Below are positions 11,841-23,165 of a stretch of DNA of 64,000 nucleotides, piece after piece; the stretch's first letter is position 1, and the number at the start of each line of letters is the position of its first letter. This DNA is from Bostrychus sinensis. Taxonomy: Eukaryota; Chordata; Actinopteri; Gobiiformes; Eleotridae. The DNA lies in the NCBI GenBank assembly GCA_020698575.1, contig CM036251.1, positions 3,795,788 through 3,859,787 on the forward strand, given 5' to 3'. A program made the position numbers and the translations under genes. A model generated the notes under the pieces. That model saw nothing but the letters and a program-made list of their open reading frames with translations. It did no database searches and was not told the origin of the DNA.

Positions 11841-12122
11841 GGGTGCACGGTGGCAGAGCGGTTAGCGTTCTCGCCTCCCAGCAAGGAGGTCGTGGGTTCT
11901 CTCCGGGTTCTCCGGCTTCCTCCCACCGTCCAAAGACATGCATGTGTTAGGTGACTCTAAATTGACCCCAGTGAATGAATGTGAGAGTGAATGGTTCGTC
12001 TCTGTGTCAGCCCTGGGACAAGCTGGCCCCTGTCCAGGCCGTACCCCGCCTACGGCCCAAAGTTACTGGGATAGGCTCCAGTCACCCGCGACCCCTAATG
12101 GGAATAAGCGGTAGAAAATGAA
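11841..12122 (+). mobile_element. Composite fish repeat (family F), near full length
   Basis: Head GGGTGCACGGTGGCAGAGCG, then AGCAAGGAGGTCGTGGGTTC, CCTCCCACCGTCCAAAGAC, TGACTCTAAATTGACC, CCTGTCCAGGCCGTACCCCG, GGATAGGCTCCAG and an A-rich tail after AAGCGGTAGAAAATG. This is a very common teleost interspersed repeat. The head is tRNA-like but I leave the formal class open. Confidence 0.85.
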
Positions 12123-12264
12123 AAAAAAATAAAAAATGAATGAATGTCTTGTCCTGTCTTAAATGTCAAGGGACTACGAATGAAAATTAGCTGTATGCTA
12201 ACTTTGGCGCATTTACACATGTATTTTTTTTTTTACTGGTGTTCATTAATGTGCATTGTCCCTT

Positions 12265-12353
12265 TTAAATAAATAAATAAAAAATAAAATAAATAAATAA
12301 ATCATTATTATACAACAAACACCGCTGTGACTGTCAGCAGCAGCAGCAGCAGC
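12265..12353. repeat. (TAAA)n run and short CAG run
   Basis: A TAAA-type simple repeat at about 12270-12302, then (CAG)6 near 12336-12352. Both are short and noncoding. Confidence 0.85.
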
Positions 12354-12870
12354 GTCATGCCCCGCCCACTGCTCTGTTCACTCCCAGAGACGCTGAGCAT
12401 CCAGGGGCAGGACATTTTTGACTTATTTATCCAATTAGCATCTTTTTTTTTTTTTGCAATGAAAAAAAAAAAGCCCTTTAATCATCTCATAGAGATGATT
12501 AAATCTCATCGTCAGCAGGATTTACTCTGCGTCTGAGCTGCTCTGTGAGAAGAGGATCACTCTGAGAAACTAAGACTAAATCTAATTAATGAACAACATA
12601 CTCACTACTGCACTTTTAATCTAACTTTAAATCTAATTTTATGAAATTCTACGGTGCATATTTGACCATTTTTTTAATGAAACTTTAGGAGGTCAGCTTC
12701 CCTTGCAGTCAACGAGCAATCGTCACTGAGCTAAACCAGGACTAAACCAGAAATAAAAACAAGATTAAACCCAAAATAGAACTATCTCTATAAAAGCAAA
12801 TCAGTGCTCGAACTGCAAAAAACTCTTGTGTACCACCAGTGGTGCAGTTACCATCGTTTGAGAACCACTG

Positions 12871-13686
12871 CTGTAGAGATTTGTTAATAAAAGCCTTTTT
12901 TTTCTTTTTTTTTTCCTTTCTTTCTTTTTTTTTTAGTTAAATTTAAATTGTGATTAAAGGGTTAATCTCTATGACAAGCTCAAAGCACTTTTATTTGTCA
13001 TGGGCTGAGGAGAACACGTTTTATATTAGTTTAGCAATATTACTTTGAGGCCATTTATAGCCATCAGTCTGTGTTTTTTAAAGATATCTATGAAAAAAAG
13101 AAACTTTAAATGGTTTTGTATTTTGAATAGATTAAGTGAAGTTTTATTGATGGGATTTTCAGATTTTTAAGGCAACACTCCTCATATAAGCCACGTTTTT
13201 TTTTTTTTTTCATTTCAATTGGAAAACATAGAATTGAATAAAAACCTGAGATCAAACAATATGGGGGGAAAAATCATTATAATAGCCGTAGCCTAACTCT
13301 AAATACATAAAGCATATATTTATTGTGTATTTAGCAAATAAAAACCTTAATAAGCTGCAAATGAAGCTGCAGTGAACACAATAAAAGTCTGCAAACATTT
13401 TAATAAGTTCAAACTTTTCTCTATTTCCCTTTTTATTTCATTTGCGGCTTCTCCAGAGTCCTGCTCCGAGCCACCGTCAGTGACATTTAGACCACATTAA
13501 AGCCTCGTCTCCCAGCCCTGCTTCCCATTTATTTACTTTATAATAAAACATGTTTATTTATAAAGTTTGAGCCGAGCGCCGTGTTCTGTGTTGACTTAAA
13601 CGCGTCTCTTTCCCGCTGAATTATTTATCTTTCAGAGGCGCAGCGGCTGATGAACTGTCTACGTTTACGGCTGTGTTTTAAAAATA
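12871..13686. other. AT-rich spacer
   Basis: Contains poly-T tracts (near 12897 and 13196). No gene or mobile element recognised. The last 250 bp are GC-richer and unique. Confidence 0.45.
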
Positions 13687-14290
13687 AATGGTGACAAAAA
13701 GTCTTCATAAAAAACGCTCTGTATATGCGTCGTACAGAGGCGCTCATAGAAAACTGCTTTTTAATTTAAGCAGCGACAGGGGAGTGGTTTATTTATCCTC
13801 ACGCCCACGGACGGCACGTGTCCTCAAACGCATTTAACAGAGTACGATCAACAAACACAACAAACACAACAAACACAACACAAACACAACACAAACACAA
13901 CACAAACACAACACCAACACAACACCAACACAACACCAACACAACACCAACACAACACCAACACAACACCAACACAACACCAACACAACACAAACACAAC
14001 ACAAACACAACACCAACACAACACCAACACAACACCAACACAACACCAACACAACACCAACACAACACCAACACAACACCAACACAACACCAACACAACA
14101 CCAACACAACACCAACACAACACCAACACAACACAAACACAACACAAACACAACACAAACACAACACAAACACATGAGGCTGCAGAGAGAGCTGCTAATG
14201 GAGTACACAGTACGGTGGCCCAGAGGGGAAAAATACATTTACACTTAAAAACTAAACAGTTTTACAAATTCACAAAACACTACACTACAC
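13687..14290 (+). repeat. Duplicated block, copy 1
   Basis: From AATGGTGACAAAAAG onward this matches 17049-17445. Differences: it lacks a 90-bp stretch present at 17187-17276, its 11-bp AC array is much longer, and it has 23 extra bases near 14212. The offset between copies is 3,362 bp. Confidence 0.9.
13853..14175. repeat. 11-bp AC-rich tandem array
   Basis: Units AACACCAACAC and AACACAAACAC, about 29 copies. AACACAAACAC variants cluster at both ends and in one internal patch. Because 11 is not a multiple of 3, every frame cycles through all phases without stops, giving spurious frames on both strands. Confidence 0.97.
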
Positions 14291-17049
14291 AAAAAACTTT
14301 TACAAATACACAAAACTCAAATACAAATACACAAAAAACTTTTACAAATTCACCAAACACAGATACAAATACACTAAATACAAATACACAAGATACAAAT
14401 ACACAAAACACAAATACAAAAACAAATACACAAAAAACAAATACACAAAATACAAATACACAAAACACAAAACACAAATACACAAAAAACAAATACACAA
14501 AAAACAAATACACAAAATACAAATACACAAAATACAAATACACAAAATACAAATACACAAAACACAAATACAAAAACAAATACACAAAATACAAATACAA
14601 ATACACAAAATACAAATACACAAAATACAAAAACACAAATACAAAAACAAATACACAAAATACAAATACACAAAAAACAAATACACAAAATACAAATACA
14701 CAAAAAATACACAAAATACAATTACACAAAATACAAATACACAAAAAACTTTTACAAATTCACCAAACACAGATACAAATACACAAAATACAAATACACA
14801 AAACACAAATACAAAAACAAATACACAAAAAACAAATACAAATACACAAAATACAAATACACAAAACACAAATACAAAAACAAATACACAAAAAACAAAT
14901 ACAAATACACAAAAAACAAATACACAAAATACAAATACACAAAATACAAATACAAATACACAAAACACAAATACACAAAATACAAATACACAAAAAACTT
15001 TTACAAATTCACAAAACACAGATACAAATACACAAAATACAAATACACAAAATACAAATACACAAAATACAAATACACAAAATACAAATACACAAGATAC
15101 AAATACACAAAACACAAATACAAAAACAAATACACAAAAAACAAATACACAAAATACAAATACACAAAACACAAAACACAAATACACAAAAAACAAATAC
15201 ACAAAAAACAAATACACAAAATACAAATACACAAAATACAAATACACAAAATACAAATACACAAGATACAAATACACAAAACACAAATACAAAAACAAAT
15301 ACACAAAAAACAAATACACAAAATACAAATACACAAAACACAAAACACAAATACACAAAAAACAAATACACAAAAAACAAATACACAAAAAACAAATACA
15401 CAAAATACAAATACAAATACACAAAATACAAATACACAAAAAACAAATACAAATACACAAAAAACAAATACACAAAATACAAATACACAAAAAACTTTTA
15501 CAAATTCACCAAACACAGATACAAATACACAAAATACAAATACACAAAATACAAATACACAAAATACAAATACACAAAACACAAATACAAAAACAAATAC
15601 ACAAAAAACAAATACACAAAATACAAATACACAAAACACAAAACACAAATACACAAAAAACAAATACACAAAATACAAATACACAAAATACAAATACACA
15701 AAATACAAATACAAATACACAAAATACAAATACACAAAAAACAAATACACAAAATACAAATACAAATACACAAAAAACAAATACACAAAATACAAATACA
15801 CAAAAAACTTTTACAAATTCACCAAACACAGATACAAATACACAAAATACAAATACACAAAATACAAATACACAAAATACAAATACACAAAATACAAATA
15901 CACAAGATACAAATACACAAAACACAAATACAAAAACAAATACACAAAAAACAAATACACAAAATACAAATACACAAAACACAAAACACAAATACACAAA
16001 AAACAAATACACAAAAAACAAATACACAAAATACAAATACACAAAATACAAATACAAATACACAAAATACAAATACACAAAAAACAAATACACAAAATAC
16101 AAATACACAAAAAACTTTTACAAATTCACCAAACACAGATACAAATACACAAAATACAAATACACAAAATACAAATACACAAAATACAAATACACAAGAT
16201 ACAAATACACAAAACACAAATACAAAAACAAATACACAAAAAACAAATACACAAAATACAAATACACAAAACACAAAACACAAATACACAAAAAACAAAT
16301 ACACAAAAAACAAATACACAAAAAACAAATACACAAAAAACAAATACACAAAATACAAATACACAAAATACAAATACACAAAATACAAATACACAAAAAA
16401 CAAATACACAAAATACAAATACACAAAAAACTTTTACAAATTCACCAAACACAGATACAAATACACAAAATACAAATACACAAGATACAAATACACAAAA
16501 CACAAATACAAAAACAAATACACAAAAAACAAATACACAAAATACAAATACACAAAACTCAAAACACAAATACACAAAAAACAAATACACAAAAAACAAA
16601 TACACAAAAAACAAATACACAAAATACAAATACACAAAATACAAATACAAATACACAAAAAACAAATACACAAAATACAAATACAAATACACAAAAAACA
16701 AATACACAAAATACAAATACACAAAAAACTTTTACAAATTCACCAAACACAGATACAAATACACAAAATACAAATACACAAGATACAAATACACAAAACA
16801 CAAATACAAAAACAAATACACAAAAAACAAATACACAAAATACAAATACACAAAACTCAAAACACAAATACACAAAAAACAAATACACAAAAAACAAATA
16901 CACAAAAAACAAATACACAAAATACAAATACACAAAATACAAATACAAATACACAAAAAACAAATACACAAAATACAAATACAAATACACAAAAAACAAA
17001 TACACAAAATACAAATACACAAAAAACTTTTACAAATTCACCAAACACA
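14228..17049. repeat. 15-bp AC-rich satellite array with ~300-bp higher-order units
   Basis: Basic unit TACAAATACACAAAA with A/C and length variants. The marker CTTTTACAAATTCACC starts a higher-order unit at 14339, 14749, 14998, 15495, 15808, 16115, 16431, 16729 and 17027. Later spacings are 313, 307, 316, 298 and 298 bp. The 1,024-codon frame through it (14215-17289) is a stop-free repeat translation, not a protein. Confidence 0.97.
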
Positions 17050-17445
17050 ATGGTGACAAAAAGCCTTCATAAAAAACGCTCTGTATATGCGTCGTACAGA
17101 GGCGCTCATAGAAAACTGCTTTTTAATTTAAGCAGCGACAGGGGAGTGGTTTATTTATCCTCACGCCCACGGACGGCACGTGTCCTGATTCAGACGGAGA
17201 TGGAAAAAACACAGAAATGGTTTGGTTTGAAGGATTTTGTGAGCGTGTGTTGTGTTGAACTCCGACCTGAGCCACACAAACGCATTTAACAGAGAAATGT
17301 ACTATCGACAAACACAACAAACACAACACAAACACAACACAAACACAACACAAACACATGAGGCTGCAGAGAGACCTGCTAATGGAGTACACAGTACATT
17401 TACACTTAAAAACTAAACAGTTTTACAAATTCACAAAACACTATT
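17050..17445 (+). repeat. Duplicated block, copy 2
   Basis: Second copy of 13687-14290. It contains a 90-bp segment (17187-17276) absent from copy 1 and a short 11-bp AC array (about 17309-17358). It leads directly into the second 15-bp array, as copy 1 leads into the first. Confidence 0.9.
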
Positions 17446-19410
17446 AAAAATACACAAAACTCAAATACACAAAAAACAGTTACACAAAATACAAATACAC
17501 AAAACTCAAATACAAATACACAAAATACAAATACAAATACACAAAACTCAAATACAAATACACAAAACACAAATACACAAAATACAAATACACAAAACTC
17601 AAATACAAATACACAAAATACAAATACAAATACACAAAACTCAAATACAAATACACAAAACACAAATACACAAAATACAAATACACAAAACTCAAATACA
17701 AATACACAAAATACAAATACAAATACACAAAACTCAAATACAAATACACAAAATACAAATACAAAACACAAATACACAAAACACAAATACACAAAATACA
17801 AATACACAAATCTCAAATACAAATACACAAAATACAAATACACAAAATACAAATACACAAAATACAAATACACAAAACTCAAATACAAATACACAAAATA
17901 CAAATACACAAAATACAAATACACAAAATACAAATACACAAAACTCAAATACAAATACACAAAATACAAATACAAATACACAAAATACAAATACAAATAC
18001 ACAAAACTCAAATACAAATACATAAAATACAAATACAAAACACAAATACACAAAATACAAATACACAAAACTCAAATACAAATACACAAAATACAAATAC
18101 ACAAAACTCAAATACAAATACACAAAATACAAATACAAATACACAAAACTCAAATACAAATACATAAAATACAAATACAAAACACAAATACACAAAATAC
18201 AAATACACAAAACTCAAATACAAATACACAAAATACAAATACAAATACACAAAACTCAAATACAAATACACAAAACACAAATACACAAAATACAAATACA
18301 CAAAACTCAAATACAAATACACAAAATACAAATACAAATACACAAAACTCAAATACAAATACACAAAACACAAATACACAAAATACAAATACACAAAACT
18401 CAAATACAAATACACAAAATACAAATACACAAAACTCAAATACAAATACACAAAACTCAAATACAAATACATAAAATACAAATACACAAAACTCAAATAC
18501 AAATACACAAAACTCAAATACAAATACACAAAATACAAATACAAAACACAAATACACAAAACACAAATACACAAAATACAAATACACAAATCTCAAATAC
18601 AAATACACAAAATACAAATACACAAAATACAAATACACAAAATACAAATACACAAAACTCAAATACAAATACACAAAATACAAATACAAATACACAAAAT
18701 ACAAATACAAATACACAAAACTCAAATACAAATACATAAAATACAAATACAAAACACAAATACACAAAATACAAATACACAAAACTCAAATACAAATACA
18801 CAAAATACAAATACAAATACACAAAACTCAAATACAAATACATAAAATACAAATACAAAACACAAATACACAAAATACAAATACACAAAACTCAAATACA
18901 AATACACAAAATACAAATACAAATACACAAAACTCAAATACAAATACACAAAACACAAATACACAAAACTCAAATACAAATACACAAAACACAAATACAC
19001 AAAATACAAATACACAAAACTCAAATACAAATACACAAAATACAAATACACAAAATACAAATACAAATACACAAAACTCAAATACAAATACACAAAATAC
19101 AAATACAAAACACAAATACACAAAACACAAATACACAAAATACAAATACACAAAACTCAAATACAAATACACAAAATACAAATACACAAAATACAAATAC
19201 AAATACACAAAATACAAATACAAAACACAAATACACAAAACACAAATACACAAAATACAAATACAAATACACAAAACTCAAATACACAAAATACAAATAC
19301 ACAAAACACTTTTACATATACACAAAACAAATACAAATACACAAAATGCAAAATACACAAAATACAAATACACAAAACACAAATACAAATTCATGAAAGA
19401 CTTTTACAAA
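17446..19410. repeat. Second AC-rich satellite array, 780-bp higher-order duplication
   Basis: Related 15-bp units with frequent CAAAACTCAAATAC variants. A rare variant, CACAAATCTCAAATAC, occurs at about 17805 and 18585. About 120 bp around each are identical, giving an exact 780-bp period. Minus-strand frames of up to 220 codons are artefacts. Confidence 0.96.
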
Positions 19411-20045
19411 TCCAGCTGCTAACAGAAAGGGAACATCTGGATTATCAGCAGTGAGTAACCTGTCAATAAGTTTGTAAGTTATTACATTATTATTGTTACA
19501 GCGCCCCCTTCAGTGTGCCAGCAGATTAAAATCCTTAATAATAAAGCCTGTATGATGTTATAAAGCCTATTGTTCTCACAGATGAATCTTATTATGATAC
19601 ACTTTTAGATGATTACGCAGGTTTCCTCAGGCAGACGCAGGATCCTTCACGTCTCTGTTGTTTTCTTTTGTTTCTGTGTATCGTCTGGAACACAGCGGGT
19701 CGCAGATCTGCCGTTAGCGCCGACTGCAGCTGTTTCTGAAACTCCCTTCGGTGCTGAACTGTGGGTCAGAGGTGTTCAGTAACGGGCCCGTCCTGTAAAA
19801 AACCTCGCCCCTTTATTAAAGCGGACAGGTGCTGATTGTTCTCGCTAAAGAGCCGTATATATCTGTGCGGGAGCGGTCTAAGTCCTGGTCCTTTTGTGCG
19901 AGCTGCCACAGTTAAAAACGCTGAAGCAGGATTTCACGTCAGACAGAAGTTTATTGTTCCACTCGGCTCCAGAGCACGGAGCGTTTCCGTCAGATTTACA
20001 GACGCTGTCGGACGAAAGCATCAGGGTCAAGGAAGAATAGTGCTT
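19411..20045. other. Noncoding spacer
   Basis: Nonrepetitive and moderately GC-rich at 19640-20000. The 107-codon frame at 19836-20159 runs into a repeat-like segment and has no recognisable motif. Confidence 0.4.
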
Positions 20046-20160
20046 TTAGACCCGTGTTTCCCAACCGGGGGTGCAGGGACCGCTAAGGGGTACGCGAGCA
20101 ATGGAAATGTTGGAAATATTTCATACTTTGATAGGAGAATATTTGTGATCTTTCCATAAT
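20046..20160. mobile_element. hAT-like terminus fragment
   Basis: GTGTTTCCCAACC followed by GGGGTGCAGGGACC and AGGGGTACGCGAG resembles one end of fish hAT elements of the CAGTG-TTTCCCAACC type. No second end was found. Confidence 0.35.
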
Positions 20161-20430
20161 AAACTATTAAAACTAAGCAGGCTCAAGTCTCTCTGATGGA
20201 AAGGCAGTGTGTTATTTCAATAGAACTACGTTATTTTGTTACATATTTTGAGGTTAGTAGGAGTTATTCAAATGATTATGATTTTTTTTTAATTTTTGTG
20301 ATTAATTTATTATATTTTTATTTTAAACATAAACCTGATAATAAGTGAATTTAAAATATTTTATATATTTTTATTGGTATTTTAAAGGCATTTTTTTCTT
20401 CTCTTAAATTTGATTTTCAAACAAAAACAT

Positions 20431-20776
20431 ACGGTGGCCCTGAGAGCTCAACGAATTACAAAAGCGGAAACACACTTTACAAAAAGAAACTTCTTTCTTT
20501 TTAACAAAAAGAAAAGAAGAAAAAGAAAGAAGCTCATTTTCAGCTTTGTACTTATTTTCAAATCTGTCGATACGAGCTCTGCAGTCACTGAGCTCGCGTG
20601 GTTATGACGTCCTCCAAAACAAAACAGTCGCGCTGAAAATGAGCAGCTTCCGGCTGCAGAGCTTCTGGTGCTACCTGTTCCGGTGCAGGTGAATGTTGTT
20701 GTAATGCCGTGCGCCAGTTTCTTTTTGTAAAGTGTGTTTCCGCTTTGGTTATTCGTTGAGCTCTCTGGGCCACCGC
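20431..20776. mobile_element. Long-TIR DNA element (Mutator-like?)
   Basis: About 60-bp inverted termini: left ACGGTGGCCCTGAGAGCTC...AAAAAGAAAC, right its near-perfect reverse complement. Flanks CAAAAACAT (20422-20430) and ATAAAACAT (20777-20785) agree at 7 of 9 positions, as expected for an aged 9-bp duplication of Mutator type. The interior is 346 bp minus the termini, with no transposase. Superfamily is inferred from the TIR and duplication lengths only. Confidence 0.65.
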
Positions 20777-20816
20777 ATAAAACATGCTTCAGAATTAGCA
20801 TTTACAAAAAAGTATC

Positions 20817-20969
20817 GGTAACACTTTCTATGAACTCGCTAGTTATGATTTTCTATACATGTTTATGTCAACTTATGTCAATAATTATAAAGCCTTATCA
20901 ATGTTTTATAATGCTTTATGAATGTGTTTATAGTGTCTTATGAACAGCGAGTTCATAGAAAGTGTTACC
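20817..20969. mobile_element. 153-bp hairpin MITE with GGTAACAC ends
   Basis: Inverted termini GGTAACACTTTCTATGAACT and its reverse complement. Flanks AAAGTATC (20809-20816) and AACGTATC (20970-20977) agree at 7 of 8, fitting an 8-bp hAT-type duplication. The interior is rich in TTATGT/TTATAA repeats. GGTAACAC-ended MITEs are very common in fish. Confidence 0.75.
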
Positions 20970-21062
20970 AACGTATCAAATGTCTTTGCACTCATAAAAA
21001 CACTCATGTTTTCTATGACCACTTTTTGAAAAAAATAAACATGTATTTGAGTGAGGGCGGAC

Positions 21063-21064
<2 letters not shown>

Positions 21065-21104
<40 letters not shown>
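21065..21104. repeat. (TAA)n microsatellite
   Basis: About 13 uninterrupted AAT/TAA units next to the tail of the following SINE. Confidence 0.97.
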
Positions 21105-21106
<2 letters not shown>

Positions 21107-21107
21107 C

Positions 21108-21401
21108 ATTAGTCATATATAATGCTTTTCTAGTCACTCAAAGTTGCTTTACAGTTTGGTGCATTCTTCCTTCTCTCCTCAGTCACACTCGGTGGTGGTG
21201 AGTTACTTCTGTAACCACAGCTGCCCTGGGGCAGGCTGACAGATGCGTGGCTGCCATTTTGCGCCTATGGCCTCTTCTACCATCACCAAACACAGTCACA
21301 CTGACACATTCACACAGGCAAGGTGGGTGAAGTGTCTTGCCCAAGGACACACAGTATGTGAGTCTGTACCGAGCTGAAGCTGCCACTCTCGATGGCTCAG
21401 A
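21108..21401 (-). mobile_element. tRNA-derived SINE, minus, head missing
   Basis: Reads tail to body on the plus strand: AATGCTTTTCTAGTCACTC, AAAGTTGCTTTACAG, CTGCCCTGGGGCAG, CCATTTTGCGCC and GTGTCTTGCCCAAGGACAC. It matches the family until CACAGTATG, then diverges. Where the tRNA head should be, the 23-bp minisatellite begins. Confidence 0.8.
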
Positions 21402-22176
21402 CGCGTGAGGAGCAGTTTGTAGATCGTGAGGAGCAGTTTGTAGATCGCGTGAGGAGCAGTTTGTAGATCATGAGGAGCAGTTTGTAGATCGCGTGAGGAG
21501 CAGTTTGTAGATCGCGTGAGGAGCAGTTTGTAGATCGCGTGAGGAGCAGTTTGTAGATCGCGTGAGGAGCAGTTTGTAGATCGCGTGAGGAGCAGTTTGT
21601 AGATCGTGAGGAGCGGTTCGTTGATCGCGTGAGGAGCGGTTCGTTGATCGCGTGAGGAGCGGTTCGTTGATCGCGTGAGGAGCGGTTCGTTGATCGCGTG
21701 AGGAGCGGTTCGTTGATCGCGTGAGGAGCGGTTCGTTGATCGCGTGAGGAGCAGTTTGTAGATCGCGTGAGGAGCAGTTTGTAGATCGTGAGGAGCGGTT
21801 TGTTGATCGCGTGAGGAGCAGTTTGTAGATCGCGTGAGGAGCGGTTTGTAGATCGCGTGAGGAGCAGTTTGTAGATCGCGTGAGGAGCAGTTTGTAGATC
21901 GCGTGAGGAGCAGTTTGTAGATTGTGTGAGGAGCAGTTTGTAGATCGTGAGGAGCAGTTTGTAGATCGCGTGAGGAGCAGTTTGTAGATCGTGAGGAGCG
22001 GTTTGTTGATCGCGTGAGGAGCAGTTTGTAGATCGTGAGGAGCAGTTTGTAGATCGCGTGAGGAGCAGTTTGTAGATCGCGTGAGGAGCGGTTTGTAGAT
22101 CGCGTGAGGAGCAGTTTGTAGATCGTGAGGAGCAGTTTGTAGATCGTGAGGAGCAGTTTGTAGATCGCGTGAGGAT
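21402..22176. repeat. 23-bp minisatellite, about 34 copies
   Basis: Unit GATCGCGTGAGGAGCAGTTTG plus TA, with 21-bp variants lacking CG. A block of about six consecutive units at about 21613-21750 carries linked changes (CGGTTCGTT), pointing to expansion or conversion of a variant. A 328-codon minus frame crosses it because the units contain no stops; it is not a gene. Confidence 0.97.
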
Positions 22177-23165
22177 GAACCGACTTCATCTGAGACTCGC
22201 TGATCCTAAAACCAGTGCGAGGTAAGAACAGTCTGCTGTGAGACTTGCACTGAGTCTGATAATTAAAGTTTATTATTGTCATAAATTAAAGATAATTGGT
22301 GTGTTCAAGCTGCACTGTCACCTCATAATGTTTCTCTTTCATTTCATTTATGTTATTCATTTAAAGGAAAGTATGACAAATGAACATTTAAAATAAATCT
22401 CATGAGTGAAAAGGAGAAAAAAAGAGGTATAAACTTATTTTATCTGCCCCTTGTTCATAAGAAAACAATTCTGTTCCACTCAGCCACAGTCTTTCTGTTG
22501 TCAAAGCTTTATACTGTCACCAGATTTTTACAGTAAAATTTGGGAAACCACAGCTGTCAGTTTTTTTTTTAGATTTTTTTAACTTTTACACTTTTTTACA
22601 CTTTTTTTTAAAAACATTAATTGAATTTGATTTTTTATTTTCACTTTCAAGATTGTTGCATAAGCTGAAATTTTTTAAAAACATCAGTTTCTTTTTAAAT
22701 TAGAAGTGCTTTTTCTCTTTGTGAATCTGTTTTGAAGGTTGATTGGTAAGATTTTCTGGTGCACTTCATACAAAGTTTTCAAAATATTATCTTCTACTCA
22801 TTTATTAAATTTTTATTTCTAAAAATTGTGCTTGTTGGATTTCTGTATCCACTCCCTTTTATGATTCTTACAGCTCTCTTCTGTGGGAGAAAATTGGATT
22901 GATGTTGTTTTCTTTCTTTTTTAGTCGCAATTTAGGATAAATGATAGAGCACAGAGTATATCTGAGACTCAGCACTGTGTCGGTAAAATATAGATTTAAA
23001 ATCACAGTAAGTTAAATAATAAAAGAAAAAAGCATTGGTCACAAATTTGTGGACACTTTTTTTTTGCTTCCTTCTTTTGCTTTTTCAGTTTTTCCTCATT
23101 GATTGTGTGCTGTGTCTTTAGCTTAATTTAATTTTGTGAAGGTTTTTTTGTCAGGCTGTAGTTAG
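22177..23165. other. AT-rich spacer with one decayed element end
   Basis: At 22510-22580, AGTAAAATTTGGGAAACCACAG followed by a T-run resembles the right end of the CACTG element at 23506-24077. Nothing else recognised. Confidence 0.4.

Larger units (their letters stand above)
11077..12870. mobile_element. hAT-like element carrying other insertions
   Basis: Left end CAGTGGTTCTCAAAC and right end GTTTGAGAACCACTG are perfect 15-bp inverted termini. Inside each end are short runs of the 11-bp CTGGTTTAG-type motif (ACCAGGACTAA on the right). A SINE and a family F repeat lie between the termini. An 8-bp target duplication is not recognisable, so pairing these two ends is an inference. Confidence 0.55.

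Noticed and set aside
13799..14238. Cys/Val-rich and Asn/Thr-rich frames
   Set aside because: By-products of the 11-bp AC array.
14339..17049. CRISPR-like regular spacing of a conserved phrase
   Set aside because: The intervals are themselves the same satellite, not unique spacers, and the genome is a vertebrate's.
14215..17289. 1,024-codon open frame and many long minus-strand frames
   Set aside because: They are translations of a stop-free 15-bp array. The reading shifts between TNTQN, KYTKY and IQIHK patterns at unit-length changes, and every frame on both strands is similarly open.
17406..19375. Overlapping minus-strand frames of 72-220 codons
   Set aside because: Repeat translations of the second AC array.
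21296..22282. 328-codon minus frame
   Set aside because: Produced by the 23-bp minisatellite, whose unit has no stop in any phase. The translation is pure repeat.
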